Positions 49,252-58,847 of a stretch of 64,000 nucleotides of DNA are shown in pieces. The stretch lies in the NCBI RefSeq assembly GCF_003595215.1, contig NZ_QYZP01000002.1, forward strand, positions 248,001 through 312,000. The letters run 5' to 3'. The notes beneath the pieces were generated by a model that was given only the letters and a program-made list of their open reading frames with translations, was not told where the DNA came from and did not search any database. Each line of letters opens with the position of its first letter. The first letter of the stretch is position 1. The translations under genes and the position numbers were made by a program. This stretch comes from Nesterenkonia natronophila (GTDB lineage Bacteria; Actinomycetota; Actinomycetes; Actinomycetales; Micrococcaceae).

Positions 49252-49353
49252 GGACCTCAGCCTAGCCACCAGGGGACCAAGAACCGACATGCAACGCGGA
49301 GGACTGTGGAAAACGGCGTCGGCAGATGGTCTTCCGGCGGTACGGTAGTGCCC

Positions 49354-51486
49354 ATGACCCATGCCGTGCAGGAGGCCCCACCCGAATCAGTACTGGACGG
49401 GCTCGACGCGGAGCAGCGTGCGGCAGCCTCCGCCCTGACCGGTCCGTTGTGCATCCTCGCTGGTGCTGGCACTGGCAAGACCCGGGCCATCACACACCGG
49501 ATCGCTTATGGCGTCCGTGCCGGAGTGTACGACCCCCACAGGGTGTTGGCTGTGACCTTCACCGCCCGAGCAGCTGCAGAAATGCGCTCACGCCTGACCG
49601 CTCTCGGGGCGCCGGGTGTCCAAGCCCGGACCTTCCACGCGGCTGCGCTGCGTCAGCTGCAGTACTTTTGGCCGATCACCGTCGGCGGGAGCCTGCCTCA
49701 GATCCTCGACTACAAGATCAAGCTGTTGGCGGAGGCTGGCAAGCGGTTGCGCATGACCACGGACAGGGCGGGCCTGCGCGATTTCGCTTCCGAGATCGAA
49801 TGGGCCAAGGTCTCCACTCTGACACCTGAGGGCTATCTACTCCACGCAACGGACCGGGAAGCGCCTGCGGGAGCGGACCACCAGGCCTTCGCTCGCCTCT
49901 ACCAGGCCTATGAGGACATCAAAGAGGATCGACATCTGATGGATTTCGAGGATGTGCTGCTGTTCACTGTGGGCATGCTTGAATCTGATGAGCGAGTGGC
50001 CGCTCAGGTCAGGCAGCAGTACCGGCACTTCGTAGTCGACGAGTACCAGGACGTCTCCCCGCTGCAGCAGCGCCTGCTGGATCTGTGGCTGGGGGGACGC
50101 GACGAGCTGTGCGTGGTCGGAGACGCCGCCCAGACCATCTACTCCTTCACCGGGGCGACCCCTGACTACCTGCTCAGCTTCCGGCGCCGCTTTCCGGAGG
50201 CCGAGGTGGTTAAGTTGGTCCGGGACTACCGCTCCACACCGGAAGTGGTCAAGCTGGCGAACACGCTTCTTGCCGATCGTCGGCCCGGGGGAGCGGCGTC
50301 CTGGCCTGCTCCGCTGCAGCTCATCTCCCAGCGCCGAGCTGGCCCGAGTCCAGAACTCACGGAGCATCCCGATGATGACGCCGAAGCGTCGTGGGTTGCA
50401 GAGAAGGTCGCTGACGCCACCGGAACCGGGACGCCGCTGAGTGAGATCGCGGTTCTGTACCGCACCAACGGCCAGTCCCAGGCTCTGGAACAAGCCCTGG
50501 CAACAGCAGGTATCTCCTATCAGCTGCGCGGCTCCGAAAGATTTTTCTCCCGCCCGGAGGTGAGGGAAGGTATCGCCGCGCTGCGAACCAGTTCGCTGAT
50601 TGCGGACGATTCAACTGAGTCGGTACCTGAGGCGGTGCGGGGTGTGCTCTCTTCCCTCGGGTGGTCCAGTCAGTCACCCTCCTCTGCCGGTGCCGTGCGT
50701 GAGCGTTGGGAATCGTTGGCCGCTCTGGTGGGTCTGGCTGAGCGGTTGGCCGAAGAGCGGCCGCAGCTTACCCTGAAGCTTTTTCTGACAGAGCTGGAGG
50801 AACGCTCTGCCGCTCAGCATGCGCCCACCGTGGAGGGTGTGACATTGGCGTCCCTGCACTCGGCCAAAGGCTTGGAGTGGGACGCGGTTTTCCTGGTCGG
50901 TCTCTGCGAAGGGCTGATGCCCATCACTTTTGCGCAGTCACAGGAGGAGCTCGATGAAGAGCGTCGGCTGCTCTACGTTGGGATCACTCGAGCCAAGACT
51001 CGGTTGTACCTGTCGTCCGCTGCGGCACGCCATCCCGGCGGTCGTGGGCGACGCAAGAGTTCGCGGTTCCTCATACCCCTGCGACGAGAGCTCGGGCTGG
51101 AAGAACCAACGCGCCGAATCGCCCCTGGAAATGGAAAGCTCAGCGTCAACGCGGCAGCCCGGAAGCGCAAGGCAGCGGTGTGCGCAGGGTGCGGAGAGGT
51201 GCTGACCGTCGGGACACAGATCTCGCGCCGCCGATGCGCGGAATGTCCGCCCCGCTATGACGAAGATCTGTTCGAACATCTGCGCGCCTGGCGCCGGGGT
51301 TACGCCCAGGAACTGGAGACCCGCGCCTTCATGGTCTTCTCCGACTCGACTCTAGAGCATCTGGCGGAGCACAAGCCGCTATCAGACCCAGAACTGCTGA
51401 AGATTCCAGGGATTGGAGAGCGCAAGCTGGAACTGCACGGGGAACGCCTCAAAGCAGCTATCAGAGCCTTCACCGACGCTGGCTAA
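49354..51486 (+). CDS. uvrD2: UvrD2-like DNA helicase with tetracysteine motif and HRDC domain
   Basis: A 710-residue SF1A helicase. LAGAGTGKT, VVDEYQDVSPLQ, VGDAAQTIYSFTGA, LHSAKGLEWDAVFLVGL and YVGITRAKTRL are the motor motifs. The feature that defines UvrD2 follows: two Cys pairs (CAGC near residue 610 and CAEC near 630), then an HRDC domain with KPLSDPELLKIPGIGERKLE. Mycobacterial UvrD2 needs the tetracysteine module for unwinding and is essential there. The ATG at 49354 was chosen; the long frame upstream to 48592 is antisense to the phosphotransferase. It converges with the YgjP-like gene, with overlapping stops. Confidence 0.93.
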   Translation: MTHAVQEAPPESVLDGLDAEQRAAASALTGPLCILAGAGTGKTRAITHRIAYGVRAGVYDPHRVLAVTFTARAAAEMRSRLTALGAPGVQARTFHAAALRQLQYFWPITVGGSLPQILDYKIKLLAEAGKRLRMTTDRAGLRDFASEIEWAKVSTLTPEGYLLHATDREAPAGADHQAFARLYQAYEDIKEDRHLMDFEDVLLFTVGMLESDERVAAQVRQQYRHFVVDEYQDVSPLQQRLLDLWLGGRDELCVVGDAAQTIYSFTGATPDYLLSFRRRFPEAEVVKLVRDYRSTPEVVKLANTLLADRRPGGAASWPAPLQLISQRRAGPSPELTEHPDDDAEASWVAEKVADATGTGTPLSEIAVLYRTNGQSQALEQALATAGISYQLRGSERFFSRPEVREGIAALRTSSLIADDSTESVPEAVRGVLSSLGWSSQSPSSAGAVRERWESLAALVGLAERLAEERPQLTLKLFLTELEERSAAQHAPTVEGVTLASLHSAKGLEWDAVFLVGLCEGLMPITFAQSQEELDEERRLLYVGITRAKTRLYLSSAAARHPGGRGRRKSSRFLIPLRRELGLEEPTRRIAPGNGKLSVNAAARKRKAAVCAGCGEVLTVGTQISRRRCAECPPRYDEDLFEHLRAWRRGYAQELETRAFMVFSDSTLEHLAEHKPLSDPELLKIPGIGERKLELHGERLKAAIRAFTDAG

Positions 51487-52019
51487 AGTGGGGCCTGCTG
51501 ATCCGCCCATATGACTCCCGCAAGAAAAGCATCGGCCTCCTGAGTACGCGGATAGCGGGCCACAAGCTCCTGGAATCGCGGTCCATGCCCCGGCTCAATA
51601 AGGTGTGCCAGCTCATGAACTAGGACGGCATCGACCACCCACCCCGGCATGCTGCGCAGGCGGGAAGAAAGCCGAATCTCTCCGGTGGTGGAGGTGGTCG
51701 ACCCCCATCTCTTCAGCTGCTTCTCAGACCAAGTCACTGAGGCTGGGGTCGCTGAATCGTCGAGATACTCAACTGCCAGTTCCAGTGCCCTGGACAACAG
51801 GGCCTGATCACTGCGCCCAGCTCGCGCGGCACGGTGGGCCAGTCGTTTCCGGAAGGCGCGCGCGTGCTTTTCGACGTCGCCGCGCGAAAGACGCATCGGC
51901 ACCCGGAGCCGCAATGACCCGCCTGACATATCCGCACTCACCGTCCTTCGACGCTTCGCGGAACGAATCACGATCACTTCTTCGCCATCAATCTGGATCG
52001 CGGTCTGCTGCTGTGCCAT
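51483..52019 (-). CDS. YgjP-like (DUF45/WLM-type) metallopeptidase
   Basis: A 178-residue protein. The zinc motif HELAH occurs near residue 135 (VVDAVLVHELAHLIEPGHGPRF), with a third His in GHGPRF. The preceding KRWGSTTSTTGEIRLSSRL is the family hallmark found in YgjP/SprT-like predicted proteases. The ATG at 52019 begins MAQQQTAIQIDGEEV, a natural start; an upstream ATG at 52067 adds unconserved residues. The substrate is unknown. Confidence 0.88.
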   Translation of the reverse strand: MAQQQTAIQIDGEEVIVIRSAKRRRTVSADMSGGSLRLRVPMRLSRGDVEKHARAFRKRLAHRAARAGRSDQALLSRALELAVEYLDDSATPASVTWSEKQLKRWGSTTSTTGEIRLSSRLRSMPGWVVDAVLVHELAHLIEPGHGPRFQELVARYPRTQEADAFLAGVIWADQQAPL

Positions 52020-52133
52020 CGGTGGCCAGTGTACGCCGCCCAAGAGTGGGTGCTGTGGAAAACTCACGACTTCAGATCAACTCGGGCAATAATAAAAAGT
52101 ATCAAAATTCATCAAACGACAAGGAAAGAGCGC

Positions 52134-52859
52134 ATGAGTACTGTCGCTGCACAGCAGGATCCACACCCCGCTGCAGTCTGCCGAGCCAGGCGCAGACTCG
52201 CCACCGTCGTAGTGGAAGGACTCGATCCTGTTGGTTTTCGAATCTCCGAACACCTGATCACAAACACAATCGGAACCCTGGTGCTTCGTGATGATCATCA
52301 GGTGACCCTGCGGGATGCTGGGTTTCGTTCCGTAGATGTTGGGCGAAATCGGGCTGAGGCCGCTGCTGACCTTCTCACCGGCAAAGCAGAAGAATCCGCC
52401 GTAGTTGAAGCGCCTCCGGATTCCTCCATTCGTGGAGCAGACCTGCACGTTCTGGTGGGCAGTCACAGGTTGCCTGACACGGTGCTCAACGGCAGTCTCG
52501 AAGAGTCGGCTGCGGTGCTGCCCGTGATGGTCACAGCCACCGGTTGGCGAGTCGGACCGCTTCTGTTGCAGGAGTCGCTCGTCTGCAGCCACTGCATGGG
52601 CGTGGGTCGACTGACTGAAAGGCGCCCATTCCGCGTATTCGCTGATGCGGGCCTGCTGGGGGAGGCCGCTGCGGCAGTGGCGGCGCAGCAGGTCGCGGTG
52701 CTTATCGACGGGATGGTCCCGTGTGCAATCGCAGGTGCAGGACTGATGGCCGATGCAGCCACTGGGAGCATCGAACTCTTACGTCACCTTCCGGGACAGG
52801 AGTGCGCGTGCCTGGAGGCTTCCGAAGAGCTCGCCGGGGAAGAGTTGAACGGGCTGTGA
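52134..52859 (+). CDS. ThiF/E1-like Rossmann protein, uncharacterised
   Basis: A 241-residue protein. The early segment ATVVVEGLDPVGFRISEHL followed by TLVLRDDHQVTLRDAGF resembles the N-terminal Rossmann half of ThiF/MoeB/E1 adenylating enzymes. The glycine-rich nucleotide loop is poorly kept and no catalytic Cys is obvious. Two Cys groups, LVCSHCMG and QECACLE, could bind zinc. In actinobacteria a gene of this type sits between uvrD2 and the DUF2342/PDZ-Lon genes, but no function is known to me. AAGGAAAG precedes the ATG at 52134. Confidence 0.6.
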   Translation: MSTVAAQQDPHPAAVCRARRRLATVVVEGLDPVGFRISEHLITNTIGTLVLRDDHQVTLRDAGFRSVDVGRNRAEAAADLLTGKAEESAVVEAPPDSSIRGADLHVLVGSHRLPDTVLNGSLEESAAVLPVMVTATGWRVGPLLLQESLVCSHCMGVGRLTERRPFRVFADAGLLGEAAAAVAAQQVAVLIDGMVPCAIAGAGLMADAATGSIELLRHLPGQECACLEASEELAGEELNGL

Positions 52860-52939
52860 GCGAACGGAGACGTCATACACCAGGCACCAGCGATACCCTT
52901 TAGTCTCACGCTTTGTCTCAACTGGAGCAGGAGCCAGCG

Positions 52940-54463
52940 ATGTCTGATCAGCCCGACGACAACGAGCGCCGCGAGCCCAACGAAGAAGAGTTTCTGCGCA
53001 AACTCTTCGGCGAGGCCTTCGGCGATAAGTCCGGCACAGGGGAGGAGGATTCTCCCAAGAGTGACTCCGGTCCCTCGATGGGATTCACCGGAAACCCGGG
53101 CGGGTCTGGGGAGCAGTCCGGAGCCCCGAGCGGCTTCCCTGGGTTTCCCCCCGGCTTCGACCCCTCACAGCTTCCCCCGGGCTTCGGTGACCCCCAGATG
53201 ATGCAGCAGATCATGGGACAAGTCCAGGCCATGTTCTCCGCTATGCAGAACCAGGGCGAGGCAACGGTCAACTGGGAGCTCACCAAGAATGCAGCCGTCT
53301 CAGCTCTGGGGGATAACGACGCCGCCGTCACCCCTGTGGAGAGCAAACAGGTGGATGACGCGCTTCGCCTCGCCGAAATGTGGCTCAACGAGGCCACCAG
53401 CTTCGAACCCATCGGTGCCATCGGGCAGGGACTGAGTCGCAAGCAGTGGATCGAGCAGACATTCGAATCCTGGCAGCGCCTCACCGAGCCGGTGGCTGAA
53501 TCCGTAGGCCGTGCCATGGGCCAGGTAGTCCGCCAGCAACTCGAAGACGGTGAGGGTCTCAACCTACCTGAAGAGATGAAGGGAATGCTGCCCCCTGGTG
53601 CTGCTGGTCAGGTGGCGAGCATGATGGAACGCATGGGCGGCGTCGCCTTCGGTGCACAGATTGGCCAGGCCATCGGCGAACTCGCCGGTGAGGTGCATTC
53701 CGGTTCGGACATCGGGTTGCCGCTGGCAGGGCCCACCATGGCCCTCGTGCCGGGAAACATCAAGAGTTTCGGCCAGGGTCTGCAGGTGGAGGATGAGGAG
53801 GTCCTGCTGTATCTGGCCCTGCGCGAAGCTGCCCGAATGCGTCTGTTCGTTCGGGCTCCCTGGCTGGAGGATGATCTTTTCAACGCGGTGGCCCAGTACG
53901 CTGCTGGAATCCACATCAATATGGAGCGCGTCGAAGAAGCAGCCAGCCAGATCGATCCCTCCAACCCTCAAGAGATGGAGGACCTCTTCGGTGAGGGCCT
54001 CTTCCAAGCGGACCGCACCCCTATGCAGGAAGCTGCGCTGAGTCGGATCGAGACCACCTTGGCCCTAGTCGAAGGTTGGGTTGATGACGTTGTCGCCGAA
54101 GCTGGTGCCCACCTGCCCTCCCTGGGCAAGTTGCGGGAAACGATGAACCGCCGCCGGGCCACCGGTGGGCCAGCAGAGGCTGCTTTCGCTGCCCTGGTGG
54201 GCCTCGAGCTGCGCCCCCGTCGGCTGCGTGATGCCGCCGCGCTGTGGGCCCACCTGAGGGAACAGAACGGGGTCGCCGGGCGCGACGAAGTCTGGGCTCA
54301 TCCGGACCTCCAGCCCGATGAGACAGACCTGGATGACCCCGCAGGCTTCCACGGCCGGCGTGCCGAGCGCCAGGCGGAGGCGGCGAAAATCGATGATGAG
54401 CTCAAGAAACTGCTGGACGGTGGCTATGACGGTCCAGACACCTCCCGCGGAGACCAGGGGTGA
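52940..54463 (+). CDS. DUF2342 (zinc-dependent metalloprotease-like) protein
   Basis: A 507-residue cytoplasmic protein. Residues 1-75 are acidic then Gly/Pro/Phe-rich (PSGFPGFPPGFDPSQLPPGF). The conserved domain holds GAIGQGLSRKQWIEQ, FGAQIGQAIGELAGEV, REAARMRLFVRAPWL and LVEGWVDDVVAEA. In homologues as I recall them the motif is REAAHxRLF, so the conserved His is Arg here. The metalloprotease label comes from fold prediction for the family and is not proven. The ATG at 52940 follows GGAGCAGGAG. Its stop overlaps the next gene as GTGA. Confidence 0.85.
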   Translation: MSDQPDDNERREPNEEEFLRKLFGEAFGDKSGTGEEDSPKSDSGPSMGFTGNPGGSGEQSGAPSGFPGFPPGFDPSQLPPGFGDPQMMQQIMGQVQAMFSAMQNQGEATVNWELTKNAAVSALGDNDAAVTPVESKQVDDALRLAEMWLNEATSFEPIGAIGQGLSRKQWIEQTFESWQRLTEPVAESVGRAMGQVVRQQLEDGEGLNLPEEMKGMLPPGAAGQVASMMERMGGVAFGAQIGQAIGELAGEVHSGSDIGLPLAGPTMALVPGNIKSFGQGLQVEDEEVLLYLALREAARMRLFVRAPWLEDDLFNAVAQYAAGIHINMERVEEAASQIDPSNPQEMEDLFGEGLFQADRTPMQEAALSRIETTLALVEGWVDDVVAEAGAHLPSLGKLRETMNRRRATGGPAEAAFAALVGLELRPRRLRDAAALWAHLREQNGVAGRDEVWAHPDLQPDETDLDDPAGFHGRRAERQAEAAKIDDELKKLLDGGYDGPDTSRGDQG

Positions 54464-55521
54464 CCCTGCGCAGAACGGTTCAGACGCTTGCCGGTGCAGG
54501 TGCGCTGGTCGCCGGTTTGGGTGCTCTGGCGCTTCCCAGCGCTTACCTTCTGGAGTCGCCGGGGCCGATTTTCGACACCATTTCAGAGATTGACGATCAA
54601 CCCGTGATCACGGTCGACGGTGCTTCGACCTACGAGACCGACGGCACATTGGCCCTGACCACGGTGTATGTCAACGGTGCTCCCACCTCCACCGTGCGTG
54701 TGCCGGATGCGATCCGAGGCTGGCTCTCGCCCAGCGTAGATATGACACCGCATGAGTTGATCTACCCGTCAGGCACGACCGAAGAAGAGGTCCGTGACCT
54801 CAATACTGCGGCCATGGCGTCGTCGCAGGAGTTGGCGCTTGCAGCCGCTCTTGACTACCTCGGGGTGGACTACGCAGTGGAACTCTCGATTATGGAATTC
54901 ACGGAAGAGGCCATTGCCGCAGGGACCCACGAGGCGCTCGCCGCCGGGGACATTCTGCTCAATGCTGGGGGCGAGGAGATCACTGGTATTGAAGGATTGC
55001 GCCAGGCCGTCAATGACGCCGCCGGTGAACCGATAGAATTGACTCTGGTCCGGGACGGTGAACATGTCGAAGTCGAGGCACCTACCTATCAGGAAGCTGA
55101 TGGGGAGTACTACGTAGGTATTCTGCTGGGCAGCGAATTCGAGTTCCCCGTCCAGGCGGACATTCAGCTTGAGGAGGTCGGAGGACCGTCTGCTGGGCTG
55201 ATGTTCGCTCTGGGGATCATCGACACCATGACACAAGAGTCACTGACTGGCGGGGAGGACTGGGCTGGGACTGGGACAGTCGACCCTGACGGGAAGGTTG
55301 GCGCCATCGGTGGCATTGCTCAGAAGGTGGCCGGTGCTCGCAGCCAGGGTGCCGAGTATTTCTTGGCTCCGCGTGATAACTGTGATGAGCTGGAAGGCAG
55401 GCTTCCGAACGACTTGGAAGTCTATGGGGTCGATGACGCTGATGAGGCAGTCGAGGTACTTGAAGCCGTCAGAGACGGTGATGAAAGCTTTCTCGCGGGG
55501 CTCTCGCCCTGCGGCCGGTGA
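54460..55521 (+). CDS. Membrane-anchored PDZ-Lon protease (YlbL-like)
   Basis: A 353-residue protein. One N-terminal hydrophobic segment anchors it outside the membrane. A PDZ domain follows (about residues 155-210, AAGDILLNAGGEEITGIEG), then a Lon-type protease domain with catalytic Ser in EVGGPSAGLMFALG and Lys in GAIGGIAQKVAGAR. It should degrade or process envelope proteins. The GTG at 54460 overlaps the DUF2342 stop. The same trio (DUF2342, PDZ-Lon, UPF0182) is adjacent in mycobacteria as Rv3195-Rv3193c, indicating a conserved functional unit. Confidence 0.93.
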   Translation: MTLRRTVQTLAGAGALVAGLGALALPSAYLLESPGPIFDTISEIDDQPVITVDGASTYETDGTLALTTVYVNGAPTSTVRVPDAIRGWLSPSVDMTPHELIYPSGTTEEEVRDLNTAAMASSQELALAAALDYLGVDYAVELSIMEFTEEAIAAGTHEALAAGDILLNAGGEEITGIEGLRQAVNDAAGEPIELTLVRDGEHVEVEAPTYQEADGEYYVGILLGSEFEFPVQADIQLEEVGGPSAGLMFALGIIDTMTQESLTGGEDWAGTGTVDPDGKVGAIGGIAQKVAGARSQGAEYFLAPRDNCDELEGRLPNDLEVYGVDDADEAVEVLEAVRDGDESFLAGLSPCGR

Positions 55522-55574
55522 GGACCCGGCACACTTGCACCTAAAATGAGTACATATAGAGATGAGGACAGACG

Positions 55575-58500
55575 TTGAGCTTCTCACAGGGATTCGGCAA
55601 CTCGAACCCCTTCTCCGGTGGCGTCTTCGGCTCCGGCGCGGGTAACGGCGGTAATCGGGGAGGCGGCGACAGCTCTGGCGGTCGGCAGGCGGGCAGTTCC
55701 GGGGGGCGGCGTCGCCCCTCAGCGCTGATTATCACCATCATCATCATCGCCGCCATGCTGGGTGCTTTCGTGGCATTCGCCGGGTTCTACGCAGAAGTCA
55801 TTTGGTATTCCCACTTGGGTTATTCCGAGGTGTTCTGGACTGAGTGGATTGCCCGGGCGTCGTTGTTCGCCGTCGCGTTCGTGATCATGGCAGCCCTTGT
55901 GTGGGTCAGCCTGTTCATGGCGTTCCGTACTCGTCCGCTGGGACTCGAAGGTCAGCTCGGTGAGGCGGTCAACCGCTATCAGTCGACTCTGACGTCCATG
56001 CGACGCCTGCTGATTTTCGGCTTGCCCACTCTGATGGGTCTCTTCGCAGGCACCGCAGCTCAGGCCAATTGGCAACAGGTGATGCTGTTCTTCAATCAGG
56101 AACCCTTCGGTCAGACCGACCCAGAATTCGGTCTAGACTTCAGCTTCTTCATCTTCACTCTTCCATTCTTGAGTTTCATCAACGGCTTCCTCATCTCAGC
56201 CGTGCTCGTGGCAGGAATCGCCGGCATACTGTGTCACTACTTGTTTGGCTCAATTCGAATTGAAGGCACCGGCAAGGTCGTGGTGGAGAAGGCCGCACGC
56301 TGGCATATAGCCGTCGTCGCCGCCGTGTTTGTCCTGCTCCAGGGCGTCAACTGGTGGCTGGGACGCTACGCGACCCTACAAGACCAAGGGGGCACCTGGG
56401 CCGGTGCGCTCTACACCGATGTCAACGCTGTCATCCCTGCACAGACAATTCTGGCGATCGCCGCAGTGCTGGTGGCACTGGTCTTTCTGGTCACTGCGAT
56501 CACGGCGCGTTGGCGTTTCTCTATTATCGGAACAGCCTTGCTCGTGGTGACCGCGATCATCGGCACCGGAGTGGTGCCCTTCCTGATGCAGGAGTATCAG
56601 GTGCGGCCCACTGAGCAGTCTCTTGAAGCCGAGTACATCGAGCGCAATATGGACCTCACGCGCTTCGCCTACGGCCTCGACGAGCTGAACAAGATCAACT
56701 ACCGTGCCACCCAGGAAGCTGAGGAAGGCGCATTGTCGGGGGATGCTCCCAATATCGAGAATATTCGCCTGCTGGATCCGAACCTCGTCTCTGCGGCCTT
56801 CCGGCAGTTCCAGCAGTTCCGCCAGTACTACACTTTCCCAGACACGCTGAGCTTTGACCGCTACGACATTGATGGCGAGACCTTCGACACCGTCATTACC
56901 GCACGCGAGGTCAACGCGCCCGAAGGTTCCTGGGTCAACGAGCACCTCGTGTACACCCACGGTTACGGGCTTGTGGCAGCCAACGCGAACACGGTCACAC
57001 CTGAGGGTCGTCCCGACTTCAGCCTTCAGGGCATACCTACGACTGGTGATTTGGCCAGTGATGAGGACTATGAGCCACGCATCTACTTCGGCGAATTCAC
57101 GCCGCAGTATTCGATTGTCGGCGCTCCGGAGGACGCGGCTCCCAGAGAGCTGGACCGTCCTGCTGTGGAACTGACCGATGACGAAGAGGGTGAGGAGGCT
57201 GCTGATAACGGCGACGAGGGTCAGGATACGCAGTACACATTCACCGGGGACGGTGGACCTTCTGTAGGTAACCTGTTCAACCGGCTGATCTACTCGCTGA
57301 CCTTCCAGTCTCCAGAGATATTCCTCTCCGGCGACGTCAACGAAGAGTCTCAGATTCTCTACGATCGCCACCCCCGTGAGCGCGTGGAGAAGGTGGCCCC
57401 ATACTTGGAGGTCGACCAGAACATCTACCCAGCGATCGTGGATGGAAGCATCAAATGGATTGTGGAGGGTTACACTACATCCAACGACTTCCCCTACTCC
57501 GCAGAGCAGCAGCTGGAGTCCGCCACGCAGGACGCACTCACACAGGGTGCCCCGCAGCTGACGGGACAGGTGAACTACATTCGGAACTCGGTGAAGGCAA
57601 CTGTTGATGCATATGACGGATCTGTCACGCTCTACGCCTGGGACGATCAGGATCCGATCCTGCAGGCGTGGCAGCAGGTCTTCCCAACCTCGTTGGAGCC
57701 GTACTCGGAGATGAGCGCGGAGCTTCTGGACCACATTCGCTACCCAGAAGACATGTTCCGAATCCAGCGCCAGTTGCTCACGGAGTACCACGTGGATGCG
57801 CCGAATGACTTCTACGAGGGCAACGATGCCTGGTCGGTTCCTGAGGACCCGACCAGGGAAGGTGGGGACCCCCAGCCGCCGTACTACATGACGCTTCAGA
57901 TGCCCGAGCAGGAGGAACCAAGCTTCTCGCTGACTTCGACGTTCATCCCGGCCACCGAGGCCGACGGGCAGCAGCGCAATGTGCTGTACGGTTTCCTCGC
58001 GGCATCCGGTGATGCCGGAACTGGTGAGGATGGTGTCAAGAACGAGGACTACGGCAGGTTGCGAATGCTGGAGCTGCCTCGTGACACCGCAGTTCCCGGT
58101 CCGGGGCAGACCCAGGCCAACTTCGATTCGAACTCCACCATTGCGTCTCAGTTGAACGTGCTGGAGCTCGGCGGATCTCAGGTGTTGCGCGGCAACATGA
58201 TCTCCATGCCGGCCGGTGATGGCATTCTCAACGTTCAGCCCGTCTACGTTCAAGCGACGGGGACCGGTGCCGCCTACCCGGCGCTGCGTATGGTGCTGGT
58301 CGCTTTCGGTGAAAACGTCGGTTACGGCGACACCCTGCAGGACGCTCTCGACATGGTCTTTGGCGGCGACGCTGGAGTTGAAGCCGCTGAGGGCGCCGGG
58401 GTGGACGCCGATGAGGTGGAGGAACTCGTCGACGCAGACCCGGTCGAAGGCGCGGAGGGCATGGCCGAGGAAGAAGACGAGGCGCCGGCCGAAACCGAGG

Positions 58501-58727
58501 AGGCGACCGCCCCTGAGGAAGAGGATGAGGACGAGCAGGACGAGACACCTGCCGCCGAGGGTGATGAGGAGCGTCTGGAAGAGCTTCGTCAAGAGGCAGC
58601 CGATATTTGGGCTGAGCGCAACGAAGCCTTCGCTGATGGTGACATGGCCCAGTACCGGGAGCTCGAGCTCGAGTTTGAAGACACGCTCGATGAGCTCTTT
58701 GAGCTCGAGTCTCAGTTGGCAGACTAG
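55575..58727 (+). CDS. UPF0182 family large membrane protein
   Basis: A 1050-residue protein. After a Gly/Ser-rich start of 45 residues come about seven membrane helices in residues 48-340. A large extracellular domain follows, with VRPTEQSLEAEYIERNMDLTR-type sequence and YPAIVDGSIKWIVEGYT, the best-conserved family parts. It ends in an acidic Glu/Ala-rich region and a coiled-coil-like helix (LEELRQEAADIWAERN). Function is unknown; the family is actinobacterial and envelope-located. The start is TTG at 55575. The 53-bp gap to the PDZ-Lon gene implies co-transcription. Confidence 0.93.
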   Translation: MSFSQGFGNSNPFSGGVFGSGAGNGGNRGGGDSSGGRQAGSSGGRRRPSALIITIIIIAAMLGAFVAFAGFYAEVIWYSHLGYSEVFWTEWIARASLFAVAFVIMAALVWVSLFMAFRTRPLGLEGQLGEAVNRYQSTLTSMRRLLIFGLPTLMGLFAGTAAQANWQQVMLFFNQEPFGQTDPEFGLDFSFFIFTLPFLSFINGFLISAVLVAGIAGILCHYLFGSIRIEGTGKVVVEKAARWHIAVVAAVFVLLQGVNWWLGRYATLQDQGGTWAGALYTDVNAVIPAQTILAIAAVLVALVFLVTAITARWRFSIIGTALLVVTAIIGTGVVPFLMQEYQVRPTEQSLEAEYIERNMDLTRFAYGLDELNKINYRATQEAEEGALSGDAPNIENIRLLDPNLVSAAFRQFQQFRQYYTFPDTLSFDRYDIDGETFDTVITAREVNAPEGSWVNEHLVYTHGYGLVAANANTVTPEGRPDFSLQGIPTTGDLASDEDYEPRIYFGEFTPQYSIVGAPEDAAPRELDRPAVELTDDEEGEEAADNGDEGQDTQYTFTGDGGPSVGNLFNRLIYSLTFQSPEIFLSGDVNEESQILYDRHPRERVEKVAPYLEVDQNIYPAIVDGSIKWIVEGYTTSNDFPYSAEQQLESATQDALTQGAPQLTGQVNYIRNSVKATVDAYDGSVTLYAWDDQDPILQAWQQVFPTSLEPYSEMSAELLDHIRYPEDMFRIQRQLLTEYHVDAPNDFYEGNDAWSVPEDPTREGGDPQPPYYMTLQMPEQEEPSFSLTSTFIPATEADGQQRNVLYGFLAASGDAGTGEDGVKNEDYGRLRMLELPRDTAVPGPGQTQANFDSNSTIASQLNVLELGGSQVLRGNMISMPAGDGILNVQPVYVQATGTGAAYPALRMVLVAFGENVGYGDTLQDALDMVFGGDAGVEAAEGAGVDADEVEELVDADPVEGAEGMAEEEDEAPAETEEATAPEEEDEDEQDETPAAEGDEERLEELRQEAADIWAERNEAFADGDMAQYRELELEFEDTLDELFELESQLAD

Positions 58728-58745
58728 CCGATCGACTCAACGCTG

Positions 58746-58793
58746 AATTGGTGGCGGACCCGGGGAAGAGCGCCCCAGTCCGCCACCAATTTT
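58746..58793 (+). terminator. Rho-independent terminator after the UPF0182 gene
   Basis: AATTGGTGGCGGAC (58746-58759) pairs perfectly with 58778-58791 (14-bp stem, 18-base loop) and ends in TTTTG. It lies 18 bp after the stop codon. Confidence 0.88.
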
Positions 58794-58819
58794 GTGGGGG
58801 GTTCGCCTGCATGTAAGAT
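58792..58819 (+). promoter_or_regulatory. Possible promoter of the initiator tRNA gene
   Basis: TTGTGG (58792-58797) and TAAGAT (58814-58819) are spaced by 16 bases and lie 28 bp before the tRNA. A small GNRA-loop hairpin (TCCCG-GAAA-CGGGA, 58827-58840) occupies the leader. Confidence 0.45.
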
Positions 58820-58847
58820 AAACAAGTCCCGGAAACGGGAAGCCCAA

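Noticed and set aside
48592..49353. Long in-frame extension upstream of uvrD2
   Set aside because: It is antisense to the phosphotransferase gene, has no helicase homology, and uvrD2 starts naturally at the ATG at 49354.
56376..58592. 738-codon open frame on the minus strand
   Set aside because: It is fully antisense to the conserved UPF0182 gene and arises from codon bias of high-GC DNA; no recognisable domain.
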